A DNA stretch of 64,000 nucleotides from Kalmanozyma brasiliensis GHG001 (GCF_000497045.1 NW_015961948.1:1240001-1304000), one strand, 5' to 3'. Shown: positions 26,664 to 38,612, counted from the stretch's first letter. The notes: a model not told the origin generated them from the sequence alone. Translations and numbers: made by a program.

Positions 26664-29600
26664 TCATACCCTGCTGCTCGGACCAGCAGACGCCCGCTCG
26701 ACCTCACTCACCGACATCCCACCTCGAAACAGCTCCCCCTCCATTTCCTCTTCATCGCCCTCCAACACCCACTGAATCAATCTCTTTGCCGCATCATCGT
26801 CCATGTCCCTCACCTGCTCCTCGCCCTCGCCCTCGTTTCCTAGCCTCAGCCCCAACAGTCTCCTCACGATTTGCTCGTCCTTGACGGCCTCCGCATCGTG
26901 GCACGCGCGCAGCCCGATGCGGGTGATCCGGTCAGCTCGCTCGACGACCGACTCAGGCACACCGCACAGTCGCGCGCAGTGGCACGCATGCGACGTGCCG
27001 GCGAAACCCGGCTTGAGACGGTAGAGGTACGTGAGCGAGTTGTGGCTTTCCGCGAGGGTGGGCAGGAGGAGCGTCTGCATGTGCGCACGCTGGATCGGGA
27101 GGGAGGGTGGAAGGTGGCGCTCGATCGCTCCTGCCAGTGCGCCATGTTGAGTGTTCATCTGGTCAGCCTGTGCGAGGACAAGTGGTTGGGTAAGAAGTGC
27201 GACTCACGAAGGTGATGCGTAGCAGAGAGGACAACTGGGCAATCGGGTCCTCGATGGAGGAAGTCGAAGATCGTAGCGATGAACAGGCCCGCGCCATCTG
27301 TGTTGGAGCACGCTGTCAGTGTCGGTTCGCAATGAGGTATCAGAGCGTGATTATGCTTACCATCGCTGCGACACTCCCTGCCCACCTCATCGAGGATCAC
27401 CAGGCTTCGCTTCGTCGACATGGCCATTGCGCGATGCAGACGCCCCAGCTCGCGCGTGAAGGAGCTACCTTCGCTCGCCACCGACTCGTCCTGTCTCATC
27501 CTCGTCAAGACTGGGCAGATTGGCGTCAATGGCCTGGTCTTGAAGCCACAGGTGAAGGGGAGCAGCTTACTCTTGTCGAAGACGCCAAGCTCGGCGTATG
27601 CAGCGGGAACAAAGCTCCCACATTGGCTTAGGAAGCTGATTTGTACGAAGATGCAAGCTGTCAGTACTGTACGGGCACAGAGCGATCGTGCAGCACCTAC
27701 ACTGCGAGTGCTGCTTGCTGCAGAAGGCAGCTTTTGCCCGATGAATTGCTGCGAGACCGAGTGCGACGGAAGATGGGCAGTCAGCTCGCTGTCAAAACCA
27801 AGGTCGAGGCGATTTCGAAGTACCCACGCCCCCGTCAGCACCATCACGCTGTACTTCTCGTCGACATTGCTCGTTGCGGCAGTCTGAGAGTGCTCTGGAA
27901 CAGACGCACGTCCTGCATCTTCTCCAGCCCGAGATGCCACAGTGCTGCGATCCGTCGAAACTGCTTGTTCGTCAGTTCGAGCGGGTAGACCAAGTCCGCC
28001 TTGCAGGTGGATGTCGTTAGGCACCTGCGACCGATTCAAATGTCAGCCCCGTATCTTTCCCAAGCATTGACATCAACTCAATGTGCCTACAAAGCTTTCG
28101 TCCGACAACGCTTTGAGCGCATGTCGGCTGCCCTTTAGATGGAGCACTTGCTCCTCGACAAGCCGAGGTCCTAATGGGCGAAACAGATGACGCAAGGATC
28201 AGCATGTCATTGGACCACAAACCAAGTCCGTTCACTACCTACTTTTGAGATCATAGAGCGTTGCAGCCCGAGCAAAGGCCACGAGACTGGATTGAGGCGG
28301 CAAATATCGACGTCAGAGCTCTTGCCAACGCTCGAAGGTTGAAGTGAGGAAACCCACCAGTCAATCTGCGTAATGGCCGCATGCGCCGCCAGCAATGTTG
28401 GACTGCACTCCTTGACGAGTGTCTGCAGTCCATCGAGGATCTCAATCTCCTTGTCTACGACGAAGGAGGCTATATCTCCCAGCTGCGAGGGTGTTGCGGA
28501 AAGACGAGTGTCAGTAAGAGCTGCGAGAAAGGTTCACAACGGAGCTAGGATACTCACATCGTGGTCCAAGGACGTCATCCTATTGTTCTTGAGGTAGACG
28601 CTGTCGTAACGTGTGAGTAGTTGAGTGACGAGAGCTGGTGCAAAGCATGTCATGGGATGGACAACATACTTTTCCGGACTGGAGAATTGCTGCTCCAAGG
28701 TCGAGTCGGCTAGCATGTCGATGACGCCTCCTGCTGGGACACAAATCAAGTAGCCGATCTGGGGGAAGTAGACCACGTGCATGCTTTGACACAGACGTAG
28801 AGGAAGCAGGTCAGATATGCTTGAAGATCTATGGGCTTGTGCTCCTGATGCAGTCACCTACCCCTGAGTGGGCCTGAAAGCTGCCTCTCGCCGAAGGTCC
28901 GCAGCTACGCGATCTAGATGCTGGGGCAGAATTGCCAGCTGCTGTCGCAAATCATCGAGGTGCGCGTCGATACCGGTGCGGACGGTGACCTTGCCTTGTG
29001 CCTTGCTGAGGTCGGAGAAGCAACAGATTTCTATGTGAGCTCGCGAGTACGAATTGGCCTCGACGATCAGGACTGCCATACCTCTCCTCAAAATCGATCT
29101 GGACCAATTCAGTCGTGGTGGTCAGCTGCTGGATCAGACAGCCCTCTGTTCGATCATGACGTTGTGCTCACTATCTGGTTGATAGAATCAGCTAGCTCTT
29201 GAAGCGACTCGGTGACGACCTGTTCCTTAAGCTGGGAAGAGTTGCCAGGTTACGGCTGAAGATGGTCAGTACCCCACTGAGAGTCGTCCTGTTGCCACGC
29301 AGCTATCACCCACCTCCTTGAGCAACTCGGACCTCGATAGCTCCAGACTATTTAGCTCGGCGCGGATGTTCATGACAGCGTTGCACGTCTGTCAACAAAG
29401 AGTGAAAGGGTCAGCGCCTTGATTTGGTTGCTCTGTAGCTCGTCAGCTTGTCCGGATAGCACCTACTTTGAGCAAGTTGATCCACGTCTTTGTAGTGCCA
29501 AGGCCCATGTTCACCGTGTGACAGATCTGTGGGAGGGCACCGAACTCTCCCAGCTGCTTCTTGATACGAGGCATCTCGGAGGCCGTCTCCAGTCGTACGA

Positions 29601-31031
29601 GCAGCTCGACGGCTTCGTGGCGTCGCACGATCTCCTCCCTTCTGGCGAGAGGAAGCATGATCCACCGTCGGAGCAGCGGCTGTGAATCTGTCGTGTCGCA
29701 TAGAAGCACGGCATGAAGAGATAAGTCAAGGAGGCCGGTAAGGAGGCATCTCGAAGCGGAAAATCACTCACACTTTGAACAGGTGAGATTCATCATCGCT
29801 GACGGAGGAGGCAAGGGTAAGACAGAAGAAGATCGAGTTTCGCAGTCAGTTGAAGTCGCTCCCTCGCACACAGCGTAGTGCTTTGGGACATTCTGAGAGA
29901 AGGGGCACCTACCGAGAATTGAGAATCCCTCGCGACCCTGCTTGGCATGGACGAAGCCATGGACGTCGCTCGAGTAGATGCTGAGGCTCTTGAGCGTGTT
30001 CTCGTCCACGAAGAGATAGTCGTCGAGGCATAGTGAGACCAGAGTGAGAGACCGGCCTACCTCCTGGCGGCAACGAAGGCTCGACATGAGAGGTCCGACG
30101 CAGGAAATCTTCGTGCGACGATAGGCGACGCATTGAGGGATGGAGAAAGCTGTTCGATCAGTGAAAAGGCCGAGGGTATCCGTTTCGGACAAAGTTTCGA
30201 CCTACGGCCAGCGCTGACTTGGTTGTGGCCACCTTTGCGTCGAGAACGACCACTGCCGACAATGGGCTTTCCTCAAGATTGCCACGTGCCTCATCGCCTG
30301 CATGGCGATGGCGACTGTAGGCGGTCGCTTCTTCAATGCTTGACAATCCTAGCGCTACCTGAAAGGTTTTGGAATCGCGCAAATCGTAGGTACCATTGCG
30401 TTGTTCCGCTGTCATCGTGTGGACAAAGATACAAGAGTTAGCGAGGTGCGGAACCTTTCTGGACTGCTAGAAGGCCGTGGTCAATTACCAAAGTTCCGCA
30501 GCATATCTCGAAGCGGATCGGGACATTTGGACGACACTACGATGAGATGTGGTTCGAACTGTGCAAGCACTGTCGAACCGCCGAACGAGATGTGAGGACC
30601 GCATGGATGAGGATTTGCGTTGACTCGAGTTTCGACGGCACGGTAAGAGAAGGATCGTGCTTACAGCTTTCGATGAAGCCGTGCGAAGGATGACCAAACC
30701 CAGGTACCGCATTCTGTGCAGCAGCAGCAGTGGTGTTCCCTCCCTCTTGATCATCTTGCATAGATGATTGTGCACGTCGAGCCGAGGCGGCCGAGTCTCG
30801 TTCACGGAAGGCAAAGAAGTAGGGGAGGTCCTCGCAGAGCAAGAGCTGTTGCTCCTCCTCGGAAAAGACAGCGCACCCGATGTGTCCGTGGAGTACTTCG
30901 ATCGCTAGGGCCGTGATCGGGCCTCCGGGGCGATCGATCGAGGAACGGTCATCATTCGCAGACGGAAGTGAGGCAGATGCGAGGGTCTCGCCAGCATCGC
31001 CGAGGGCATTGGACGGGGTCGTGGCACTCAT
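26664..31031 (-). CDS. MSH5: MutS homologue MSH5 (meiotic crossover factor), 21 exons
   Basis: Exons read on the minus strand: 31031-30665, 30569-30489, 30408-30206, 30108-29913, 29798-29772, 29687-29467, 29388-29314, 29231-29172, 29098-29082, 29005-28862, 28783-28670, 28600-28558, 28482-28358, 28286-28243, 28170-28091, 28024-27828, 27748-27701, 27635-27571, 27510-27361, 27297-27208, 27130-26664. They join in frame to 937 residues. Introns are 60-114 bp, all GT-AG. There is no N-terminal mismatch-binding MutS domain I, as expected for MSH5. The connector opens with ITALAIEVLHGHIG. The ATPase has Walker A GANSSGKS (664-671, split by intron 16), then CGSFVPAAYAELG, and Walker B SLVILDE (D743, E744). 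The C-terminal GTSHACHCARLCGVP resembles the MSH5 ASHASHTA motif. With Msh4 it forms MutS-gamma, which stabilises recombination intermediates. The fourth exon's acceptor (AAG) was chosen by protein similarity and is the least certain junction. Confidence 0.88.
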
Positions 31032-31869
31032 TGTTGCTGGAGAAGGCGAGCAATGTCGCGGCCACGAACGTACTCGAATTAGGTCGTACTTTTATCCACA
31101 TGCAGCTTGACGAGATGCTCAATCCCCCAAGCGGCACGCAAGGCTACCTTATCAGAGCCCTTCTGCGCCCCTAACGTGACGGGACGAGTCTACTTGCCGT
31201 GCCTTCCGACGGCATCGTGACAGAAACGCGACCGTTGAGGTGTGGGAGCACCCGTCGGAAGCATCCCGATTCCTGGCCGGAACTGCCGACGTGAGGGTTC
31301 CGACAACCGGTGTGCCAGCTCAAAGTCGTCACAACTTGCCCGCCGTCACAGACGAGAATGGTCACGCCCCCCATTGTTGATCGCGGAAGCACCTCACAGC
31401 GTCGTGGGAAGAAGGCGGGCCCCTTGAGCAATCAAGAGGCAGTTGTATGTACGTACTTGCGCGAACCTTGAGTTCCGTCTTCGGAGTCTCACTGCGGGCA
31501 AAAAGGAAGAGCGAACAGGCTGCTTTCACAGCACCAGACCGACGGCACACGTCGGCACAGCTCACAGTGTCTACTGTCGAGCGCCTTAAACGAGGCCGCA
31601 GGGGCGCGTTAGCTTGGAGTTGCATCGAACTCTGATGGTGGGTCGTTGAAAGAAGCGATTGCATCGCATTGTTGGCCACGTTTCGTGACCTCTTTGTACG
31701 TCTCCGCGGCTCGAGCGTGCAGCGGAAGCGCTCTTCGCCGGGCCCAGTATAGCGGGTCAGACTGTTCGGCAGCCTGAGCTCCAATGCTTGAGTCACATGC
31801 GATGGATCAAGTCGACAGACATCCTTTGACCTAGAGTCACGGACGAGACGGCACTACGATGCCGGTTCT

Positions 31870-31891
31870 ATTCGGATGTCTGTTTCCGAAT
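31870..31891. promoter_or_regulatory. CGG-N10-CCG inverted repeat (zinc-cluster-type site)
   Basis: ATTCGGA (31870-31876) and TCCGAAT (31885-31891) form a perfect 7-base inverted repeat, placing CGG and CCG ten bases apart. This everted/inverted-triplet layout is the kind bound by dimeric Zn2Cys6 proteins (Put3 uses N10 spacing). It lies 0.94 kb upstream of the zinc-cluster factor ATG at 32831 and 0.84 kb upstream of MSH5. Function is inference. Confidence 0.35.
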
Positions 31892-32278
31892 GTCTGGGAG
31901 AAATGCCGATGGGGCTTCGCGCATGATGGCGAATCCGCTTGTCAATCTGCACACAGCATGAGCTGTGCTTGCGCTCCAAGCTCCTAGCAGCCACCAGCGA
32001 GCGACAGCCTCGGCTGCCTCGACCATCCCATACCGTGAAGGCGGACTCTGCCGTCAGCTGCAACTATTTTGATCGGATCTGCCTGTCTCGAGTTCTCACG
32101 GTCCACAGACTGAGCTGAGCTGCTGTGCTCCACTTTTCCAGCCGCATTTTCGGGCCTTGCGAGAAGAAGCTTAATTCCGCGGCGCGAAGCTAAATGCTCT
32201 TTTTGCTCGCGCTCGGCTGCCGACCAGGGCAAGGCTGCAACAAAAGCTTAGTATAACCGTAGCCGATCTGCAAGGTCG

Positions 32279-32768
32279 ATGGAGACCTGAACTAGAGTCA
32301 GATCCCAGGGTCTTGCACCTTCTCACCATCATCATACCTTGCTTTCACCCATCGAGGAGGCACAGGACCTGCTGCTTTGCATTTCAGCAGTCGCCCCGTC
32401 TTGCGGCGCAGAGGCTCTGGATTCGGTCATTCTCCACATTCGGCTCCGCCGCGCTACGACTCAGCTTCTTTCTCACGTCACACGGCTGCCCTCCGACCAT
32501 CACTTCCACTCAGCACACCACAGAGCGCAGAGCCGACAAGCAGCTGTGCACAATCACGTTCCAGCCAAGTCAATCTCTTACGGCTCCTCCGTGTCGATCG
32601 AACCTTGCGCAGCTCGAATCATCACGGCCGTCGACCACCTGCTGCCGCAGCACACTTCGCTATCCAGTCCGTACCATCGATGCGCTGATCAGTGCACCAC
32701 CTGTCTGCCGCTCTTACATTGCAGTCATAGCCAAATCTTCCTCAAAACATGCGATTGGACCTTTCCTA
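32279..32768 (+). promoter_or_regulatory. Leader with three short upstream ORFs
   Basis: Between a TATA-like element near 32252 and the main ATG at 32831, the only ATGs I find each open a tiny ORF: 32279-32290 (3 codons plus stop), 32679-32687 (2 codons plus stop) and 32748-32768 (6 codons plus stop). If transcription starts near 32270, ribosomes would meet all three before the factor's start codon. The first is counted only if the transcript begins that far upstream. Confidence 0.45.
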
Positions 32769-32830
32769 GCATACGACCGTCAGCCCATCCGGGAGCGAGC
32801 ATTGGGTCCACACACCGCGAGCTTCCCACC

Positions 32831-35506
32831 ATGACGAGCAGGACGCCCATCGACGACCGAAGCCCGCCGCGTTATTCTCAGGATACCCCTCCAGCCAATC
32901 GCTGGAACGCGCCACCTGGCTCCGACCACTATATTGCTGGTCATGCTGGCCCTTCCCGGCAGCCCCTTGATCCTCGCAGCGGCCTCGATCAAGCTGGGTG
33001 GAACACACGAACTCCTCAGTATCCGGGAATGACGAACGCCCCCACTGCATGGCCCAGTCACGGGCGCGACCCAGCAGCGTCAACAGAGGCCTATCCGCCA
33101 CCATTCCCTTCAGGCGATGCGACCATTGCACCAGCAGTACCCTACACATATGGTCCTTCTCAACCTCAACCAACGCCACCAAATCATCTCATGACAGCCT
33201 CGACATCTTCTGTCCCGGGCCGGAGATTATCGGATGAGAGATGGCAAAGGTATGAGAATGCAAATAACATACAGGCTGCAGGATCTTCCGCATTTCGCGC
33301 TCCATCGATTCGCGAGCCCCTGCCACTTCGAGAAGCTGCGCTGGTCCCTTCTCCTTTGGAAGTGCACCCACCGCCTGCTGCTGCTCCGCCTGTCGCTGCG
33401 AATGCAGAGCCGGACCCGCCGCGTGCCAGAGTCGCCTGCACCTTCTGCCGAGTTCGCAAGCTGCGCTGTGATGGAGCAACACCATGCCGACATTGTGAAC
33501 GTCGCAGCATCGACTGTGTCTATGCGCCCACAAAAACCAAGGCCAAGGCCTCTGGACACGAAACATCAAGCACAAGCAAAAGCGGCCACGACTCTGCCTC
33601 AACCCCTTCAGCCAGGCAGATCTATGTGACCAGCGAAGGCCGTGATCGAGGTACCAAGCGGATCGAACCGCCAAACCAGCTGGATGATACAGCACGATCC
33701 CTCGACACAAATTCCGCCAGTCCGAGCGAACCCTCGAAGCGCATCAAGAGCACCAACGGCTCCCTGCGTCGATCAAAGTCTGGCGATGCGTCCGATCGCA
33801 GCGCGGCCCCCTCATCGACACCGAGCAGTAGCATGCCCGGATCGGATCTGGCCATGATTCAGAATAACGACTCGCCGATTCCGATGCAACCTACATTCGG
33901 CGACCACGACGATTGGTGGAGTCACTTGCTTGGCATCTTTGGAAGGTCACGACCCACGTCCACTCGAATCGTCCAACATCTTCTCACCCGGTTCGTGCAG
34001 TCCAACGCGGTGTTCTTTGGCTTACTTCATGCACCGACGCTGCTGGCCGTCGTCTCGGGCAAACAGGGTCATGCGCGAGCGGATCCAGCGCTATATTTGG
34101 CTGTCCTAGCCGTCTCGGCATGTGACATGCACCAGACTCGCATCGCAGATGAACGCACCTCCGACATGACCTCGGCCAACGAAGCATCGCGGCAGCTCGC
34201 CGCAAAGCTATCCGAAATGGCTGCCACATATCTCCAGACTGCCACAGCTCACGGATCTGCCCTCACTCCTTCCATGGGCCAGGCTGCCAGTATTCTCGCT
34301 CTGACCCAGCCAGACGGCAGCACAGAGCAGAACAGCCTCATCCGCTTGGCGGAAAATGTAGTTCGAACACTCAGCTTGCACGAGGCTGTCTCGTCACGAG
34401 AGCCACTGCTGCAAGACAGTGAGCCGGATTCGCCCCTCTACTGGTCTCGACCCGTCACATCCGACTCCCCCGAGTCCGAGGTCAAGTACGAGTCCATCGT
34501 TCGACTGTGCTGGACGGGGATCAGCCATCGCTTTCGCAAGTACATCGCCAAGCCAGACGAGGATTTTGGCGACGTCGACCTGCCGGATTTCATTCAAGAG
34601 ATCCGGCCCATGGCTTTCTGGCAGCCGAGTGTGCTTCCAGAAGATCTGCCACCACCGTTCTTCCACTCGCAAGACCTGATGCGGAGATCTGCTCACCTGT
34701 CTCGGCTCACAGTCTCGCTTGCCAAGCTGGAAAAGATCAAGGAAGTCGATGAAGCAGGCACGCCACCGTCCGACACGCTCGAGCAGGTCAGAGGCCTCTT
34801 GCGGTCTCTCGACGATCTCGAGACGTCATTCGTGCGACATCGACCACGATCGGATGCAGAGAGGCACAATGTCCTCGGGCGAACGCTGCAGATGTTTTGC
34901 CGAATGCACGTCTGGGTGCGACTCACCATCTGGCGCAAGTACAAGCTGTGGAACAGCGCCAGCGACGCACGATCGGATGACGGAGCGCAACGGCTCTTTC
35001 AAACAACGCATCACCCAACCGTCGAGTTTTGGCTCACCATCGTGCAGGATATGATCGATACCATGCAGCAGGATCTGGATGCGCACGTCGTTGATATGAC
35101 TGCGCTGCGAACGAGTGCTGCTGACGTCGACGCGCTCGCTCGACACGTCATCTGCGCTTGCGATCTGGTCGTCGCGAGCGGCGAGGCGCAACCTATTGCG
35201 GGGCAAGTCGATGTTGCGTTGATTATCCTGAAGCGGATGTTGGCGCATGCTTCGCTGAACGAGGCCAAGGATGGGCTTCATTTGACGGACGACGTGGTGC
35301 AGCGGGTCAAGCTTGGTGAGACACGACGCGCAGAGCTGACGGTTGGCACTGCAGCGGCCGCCGAGCAGCCAGAGGTGACCGAAGCAGACGTCGGCATTGT
35401 TCGAGATGACCCAATGCCACCCGCTGACCAGCTGTCAGCCGAACCGGCAGCGACAACCGAGCCAGTCGTCGAGCCAATCAGCACCGAGGAGCTGCCATCA
35501 CAGTAA
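32831..35506 (+). CDS. Zn2Cys6 transcription factor with fungal TF domain
   Basis: The ORF opens with a TTG at 32339, but ATG 32831 in CCCACCATGA is the natural start, giving 891 residues. The zinc cluster is canonical: C203-x2-C206-x6-C213-x5-C219-x2-C222-x6-C229, with the basic stretch RVRKLRC. A Ser/Lys-rich linker follows. Residues about 350-560 resemble the fungal-specific transcription-factor domain (LTRFVQSNAVFFGLLHAPTL, then HADRADP-like and ALYLAVLAVSACD segments), ending in an acidic Pro/Glu-rich C-terminus that could activate transcription. It is unrelated in sequence to the other zinc-cluster factor in the window outside the DNA-binding domain. Targets are unknown. The leader carries short uORFs. 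Confidence 0.85.
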   Translation: MTSRTPIDDRSPPRYSQDTPPANRWNAPPGSDHYIAGHAGPSRQPLDPRSGLDQAGWNTRTPQYPGMTNAPTAWPSHGRDPAASTEAYPPPFPSGDATIAPAVPYTYGPSQPQPTPPNHLMTASTSSVPGRRLSDERWQRYENANNIQAAGSSAFRAPSIREPLPLREAALVPSPLEVHPPPAAAPPVAANAEPDPPRARVACTFCRVRKLRCDGATPCRHCERRSIDCVYAPTKTKAKASGHETSSTSKSGHDSASTPSARQIYVTSEGRDRGTKRIEPPNQLDDTARSLDTNSASPSEPSKRIKSTNGSLRRSKSGDASDRSAAPSSTPSSSMPGSDLAMIQNNDSPIPMQPTFGDHDDWWSHLLGIFGRSRPTSTRIVQHLLTRFVQSNAVFFGLLHAPTLLAVVSGKQGHARADPALYLAVLAVSACDMHQTRIADERTSDMTSANEASRQLAAKLSEMAATYLQTATAHGSALTPSMGQAASILALTQPDGSTEQNSLIRLAENVVRTLSLHEAVSSREPLLQDSEPDSPLYWSRPVTSDSPESEVKYESIVRLCWTGISHRFRKYIAKPDEDFGDVDLPDFIQEIRPMAFWQPSVLPEDLPPPFFHSQDLMRRSAHLSRLTVSLAKLEKIKEVDEAGTPPSDTLEQVRGLLRSLDDLETSFVRHRPRSDAERHNVLGRTLQMFCRMHVWVRLTIWRKYKLWNSASDARSDDGAQRLFQTTHHPTVEFWLTIVQDMIDTMQQDLDAHVVDMTALRTSAADVDALARHVICACDLVVASGEAQPIAGQVDVALIILKRMLAHASLNEAKDGLHLTDDVVQRVKLGETRRAELTVGTAAAAEQPEVTEADVGIVRDDPMPPADQLSAEPAATTEPVVEPISTEELPSQ

Positions 35507-35717
35507 AACCTCTAATCTCAGTCTGATCCTTCGCAGTCTTTTCGTTAGGCATGTTTGCGTGTGTACGTCGTGATTGAACGTTAGTCGAGTCGATCGTAGC
35601 CTAGAGTACAAGATCTGGAGCAGCGAGAATGATAGTCCGATAAAAAAAGCGAAGCCAGAACACAAAAAGAAGGCATCCGATATGGATGCCTGATGAAACG
35701 AAAGAATCCTGCCACTT

Positions 35718-38612
35718 CTACCCGTTGATCAGCCTGATCGTGAGATACAGCGTGCTTCCGATGAAGCGAATGCACGCCATCCCCGCCACAAAGATCAACA
35801 CCAACACCATGTACACCTTGCTCCTTGTCACGCCTGCGCCCTCGGTGAAGGTGCTCGTCGTGTTTCCATTCAGAATAAACGCGGCGACGACGCCGTTGCT
35901 GAGGGCCCAGGCGAGGACGACGTTGGTGCGGATGTTCTTGTAGTAATCCATCTGGCGGGCGTTTTTCTCGTCGTTGCTGGCGTCGCCGCGGATGATCATG
36001 GGTCGGGTGCGAAGGTTGTTGAGTGCGTCATCGTAGGCGGTATCGATGTCGGCTTGAGCGGTGGGGAGGGTGATCTCCACTGTGCCCTTGCCCGTGGAGA
36101 CGACAACGCCGAGATCCTTCGAGACGGTAGTATCGCCCTTGGTGCCCCAGGAGAAATCGTGCAGGTTGCAAAAGGCGTAGATGTTGAGGATGTTGATGTA
36201 CGTCGGTGCGAGGAGGAGGTATTGGATGAAACTCGTCACCAGATGCAGCGGATCGCATGCCAATAGCGAAGAGACCAGATAAACGCCGTACGTGGCGAGA
36301 AGGGAGACCACCATCTGAGCATAGATCATATCGTGCTCCACCCGCTTCACTACTTTCGCCAAACACAATACCGCCGCTACCATCATGTACACCGTCAACA
36401 ACGCAAAGATGACTACGGCAGCCCAGTACTTCCACTTGCTCCCCTGCGGTCGATTGCCCATCGCAAAGATGAAACTCGCCACCACGGTGCCGAGGTACAT
36501 GTACTGGGCAAAGACGTTGAAGATGCCGATGCCCTTAAGCCCGAAGGTGGGGTCTTCGAGGGAAGTCGTGAGGATGCGGAAAAAGATGTAGTAGTTGGCC
36601 AGGCCGAACCAGGCAAAGCACATGTTGATGAACGAGTAGAAGCTCTCGAACACCAACAGGGCTTTTCGCCATCCGCCGTGACCGGATTGAACAAACTGCG
36701 CCGTGTGGTACAGCGCGTAGATCGCGGCGAAGAACGAACCGTTCAACCAACGACGTCGTTGCGAGATGAATTCGGGTAGACCTTCGGGGACGTCCGTGAC
36801 ACCACGGGCCGATTTGACGTATTTGAGGACCCAGCCCGAGCCACGTTTGGCGGCTAGCTCGAAGCACAGGATGCGATCCTCGGCGAGATACATGTTGGAA
36901 GTAAACACGTCGGCGTCCGCACCGAGAAGGTTCTCGCCCTTAAAGTAGCTCGCTAGCGGCCCATGGCCGAACTCGTCGTTCTGCAGTGCGATGTAGCGAT
37001 ACGCACTAAACGCTCCCGGTAGCACCGAGATGTACCCCATAACAGACTCGGTCGTCTTATCCAAGATGTTACTGATCTTGTACTCGAAGTTCTGCGCGGC
37101 CACCAGTGGGTTCAACAACAGCGGCCCAACTCCCCACTTGCCTTTCGTCTCGGCACAGATCTCCCCGCATGCACCGGCGACATTCGAGTTAAGATCAAAG
37201 CTCTTCCACAGATAGTAGATGCTCTTGTTCTCCGGTCTCGTCCCTACATCCAACAGAATGGTCACATTCGGTTGGAGGATGGGGCAAAAAGCGTTGAAGA
37301 ACCACCGATGCGAATTGATCTTCTTGGCATTCTTCTCCTTGAGGCAAAAGATGATCTGCATGGGCACCAGTCCTCGTTCGGCGCCCTTGAACTGGAGGTT
37401 GGTATCGATGCTGAGTTGGGTGGTATACTCGTACAGGTGGGCGTGGACTTCTTTGCCATCGACGGTGTTTTTCGCTACTCCGTCTTGGTAGACGCCGAGC
37501 GCGGCGAGACAGTCCAGCACGCGGGGATGGATCTTCTTACGGCCGTCGGAGATGATGGCGACAACGACCTTCTTCCACCCATCCTTGCCCCACGTGCGGG
37601 ATTTGTTGCGGGAGCACAAGTGGGCGATGTTCTTCATGACACCGTGAAATGTGCGGCAGAAGAGCACTTCGTCCTCGTTGTACATGGTGATGGCGATGAA
37701 CAGCTCGGTGTGACGGCCGTACAGCGCGGGGCGGAGGGTGAAGGATTCGGCAGCAAACTGGTCGGGATCGCACGTCACCGCAGAGTATCGCATGGTGGTG
37801 AATTCATCCTCGGCACGACGCGTGAGGAAGGTCTGCAGCTTGGTGGGCACGGGGCAGTCGAGGATGAGGTTTCCCTTGGTGAGGCGCACATTCTTCTTGG
37901 TCTTGTGTCGACGCAGTTGAGCGCCGAGGAGGGGAGCAGGGCCGAAGTGCTGTGTTTCGTAGTGGTTGTCCCCGAATTGGCCTTCGGATGGTTGTCCCTC
38001 GTGGCCGCCGAAAGCGTCGTGGGCCAGAGCGGCGTATGTGTCGTCCTCCTCGGCGGATACTTGTGCGTAAGGGCTTTGGAGGAACGCAGACCCAGCTGTT
38101 GTCGCGCCGTACTTTTCGTCGTGCTCCATCGCGCTTCCGCCGTACTTGGTCTCGGCATCTTCTTCGTCATCGTCGCCCTCGCCGTGGTCGAGCGAAGAGT
38201 AGTGCCCCGCCGCAGCCTGGTTGTTGTAGTACGTATATTCGTTGTCCACGGACGCCGCTTGCGCCGACGAGTACTCGGGTAGCGTCGGCAGGTGTCCACC
38301 CATCGTTGAGCTGACTGCTGCCGATGGTGGGCGGGCCAGTGCATATGCTGCTTGACCGTAGAAGCTCTCGCTAAGCGGAGGCTGCTCAACGCTGACGCTC
38401 ATGCGGTGCTGGTTGAGCGACGACATGCGCGCAGTGACAGGTGCGTGTGCGTCCGAGAACGGCGAGGCGGAGGGTGCGGAGGCATCGTAGGGGTGGGTGA
38501 AGGCGGCTCCGCTGCCAGTGATGATGTCTGGGTCCGGATAGTATGGATATGGGTCCTGGTCACCTTGTGTGTGTCCAGCGGCCGCCGAGGATGGCCGCGA
38601 ATAATAGGCCAT
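35718..38612 (-). CDS. Chitin synthase (division 1)
   Basis: A 964-residue intronless protein from the ATG complementary to 38610-38612. Residues 1-220 are a disordered Tyr/Ser/Gly-rich N-terminus. The catalytic region follows: [17 protein letters not shown], the processive GT2 core with [12 protein letters not shown], then AEDR (E578-R580) and QRRRWLNGS (618-622), the EDR and Q/RxxRW signatures of chitin synthases. Several membrane segments follow between about 650 and 860, and two more at the very C-terminus. There is no myosin motor or cytochrome-b5 domain, so it is a class I-III enzyme that polymerises GlcNAc from UDP-GlcNAc at the plasma membrane. Smut fungi carry several such paralogues; which one this is cannot be decided here. 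It is convergent with the zinc-cluster gene (211 bases). Confidence 0.93.
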   Translation of the reverse strand: MAYYSRPSSAAAGHTQGDQDPYPYYPDPDIITGSGAAFTHPYDASAPSASPFSDAHAPVTARMSSLNQHRMSVSVEQPPLSESFYGQAAYALARPPSAAVSSTMGGHLPTLPEYSSAQAASVDNEYTYYNNQAAAGHYSSLDHGEGDDDEEDAETKYGGSAMEHDEKYGATTAGSAFLQSPYAQVSAEEDDTYAALAHDAFGGHEGQPSEGQFGDNHYETQHFGPAPLLGAQLRRHKTKKNVRLTKGNLILDCPVPTKLQTFLTRRAEDEFTTMRYSAVTCDPDQFAAESFTLRPALYGRHTELFIAITMYNEDEVLFCRTFHGVMKNIAHLCSRNKSRTWGKDGWKKVVVAIISDGRKKIHPRVLDCLAALGVYQDGVAKNTVDGKEVHAHLYEYTTQLSIDTNLQFKGAERGLVPMQIIFCLKEKNAKKINSHRWFFNAFCPILQPNVTILLDVGTRPENKSIYYLWKSFDLNSNVAGACGEICAETKGKWGVGPLLLNPLVAAQNFEYKISNILDKTTESVMGYISVLPGAFSAYRYIALQNDEFGHGPLASYFKGENLLGADADVFTSNMYLAEDRILCFELAAKRGSGWVLKYVKSARGVTDVPEGLPEFISQRRRWLNGSFFAAIYALYHTAQFVQSGHGGWRKALLVFESFYSFINMCFAWFGLANYYIFFRILTTSLEDPTFGLKGIGIFNVFAQYMYLGTVVASFIFAMGNRPQGSKWKYWAAVVIFALLTVYMMVAAVLCLAKVVKRVEHDMIYAQMVVSLLATYGVYLVSSLLACDPLHLVTSFIQYLLLAPTYINILNIYAFCNLHDFSWGTKGDTTVSKDLGVVVSTGKGTVEITLPTAQADIDTAYDDALNNLRTRPMIIRGDASNDEKNARQMDYYKNIRTNVVLAWALSNGVVAAFILNGNTTSTFTEGAGVTRSKVYMVLVLIFVAGMACIRFIGSTLYLTIRLING

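Larger units (their letters stand above)
31032..32830. promoter_or_regulatory. Divergent intergenic region (MSH5 / second Zn2Cys6 factor)
   Basis: About 1.8 kb. It contains a CGG-N10-CCG inverted repeat at 31870-31891, a TATAAC-like element near 32252, and a leader with three very short ORFs before the transcription-factor ATG. The frame of the factor is open back to 32339 but has no ATG there. No other gene is visible. Confidence 0.4.

Noticed and set aside
30109..30205. Alternative splice in MSH5 using donor 30201 and acceptor CAG at 30150
   Set aside because: It keeps the frame but uses a poor GTCGAA donor and inserts residues that break a gap-free match to MSH5 (ALAISCVGPLM region); donor GTAGGT at 30205 with acceptor AAG at 30109 fits better.
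32339..32830. N-terminal extension of the second Zn2Cys6 factor to a TTG start
   Set aside because: Open frame without ATG; ATG 32831 has good context and starts sensible sequence.
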